From Micromonospora musae (lineage in GTDB: Bacteria > Actinomycetota > Actinomycetes > Mycobacteriales > Micromonosporaceae), in contig NZ_RAZT01000016.1 of NCBI RefSeq assembly GCF_003626635.1, positions 87,701 through 151,700 on the forward strand: 64,000 bases of DNA, read 5' to 3'. Positions 63,981-64,000 of this stretch are shown in pieces. Below the pieces are notes generated by a model. It was not told the DNA's origin. It saw only the letters and a list, made by a program, of their open reading frames with translations, and made no database searches. Each line of letters opens with the position of its first letter. Position 1 is the stretch's first letter. A program made the position numbers and the translations under genes.

Positions 63981-64000
63981 TGGCCACCATAGCGGTGACG

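Overview
The window is very GC-rich with strong G/C third-position bias and many GTG starts and ATGA/GTGA stop-start overlaps. It also carries an IdeR/DmdR-type iron box, probable leaderless promoters, F420-type enzymes and a dnaG-dgt neighbourhood. Together these point to a filamentous actinomycete, most likely Micromonosporaceae (Micromonospora or a close relative). The genus is inferred from overall style, not from a marker gene.

Layout. 0-13.4 kb is mostly housekeeping: a truncated GH20 hexosaminidase, pyruvate phosphate dikinase, a VOC protein, dGTPase, an iron-boxed siderophore-interacting protein, an ABC-2 exporter with its own XRE regulator, an LtrA membrane protein, and DNA primase with a small partner. 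13.4-22.2 kb is transport: a TAXI-TRAP uptake pair and a DrrA-type ABC exporter whose ATPase and two permeases are separated by a PadR unit, then a YihY protein. 22.3-29.8 kb holds a small secreted protein, a ROK regulator, a ribose-type sugar ABC importer and a Gfo/Idh/MocA oxidoreductase. 30.4-39.0 kb is one eight-gene operon resembling the ebo clusters: inositol-3-phosphate synthase, UbiA prenyltransferase, TIM-barrel isomerase, EboA-like, TatD-like (EboB), EboE-like, a phosphatase-superfamily enzyme (EboF-like) and a polyprenyl diphosphate synthase. 39.3-45.8 kb has two large secreted modular proteins (PQQ-type sugar dehydrogenase; ThuA plus 3-keto-disaccharide hydrolase) and another sugar isomerase/epimerase.

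45.8-64 kb is more mosaic: a YtxH protein, tRNA-Asn, an MmpL/FAD-enzyme pair, and a CAU-anticodon tRNA whose 3' end is duplicated about 1 kb away around a HEAT-like gene (remnant of an integrated element). Then come small hypotheticals, a TetR-controlled hydrolase, a phosphotransferase, an SRPBCC protein, a phage-flavoured Ig/glycosidase pair, an F420-type oxidoreductase, a DivIVA-motif protein with an alditol-oxidase-like enzyme, a site-2 protease with CBS domains, and at the right edge a QueC-like gene (possibly QatC-like). The gene upstream of that QueC-like gene is cut by a sequence carrying a 14-bp terminal inverted repeat.

How the genes may work together. The ROK/ABC/Gfo genes, the secreted dehydrogenase and ThuA/DUF1080 protein, and the isomerase look like a glycoside-oxidation (3-keto-sugar) utilisation route. 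The ebo-like operon sits between them and could make and export a prenylated cyclitol-type metabolite. Both statements are inferences. Other notable DNA structure: two copies of one long hairpin repeat family, one copy of a second family, a 57-bp tandem array, a 33-bp tandem array coding a His-rich loop, and a 318-bp near-identical duplication ending the two secreted proteins.
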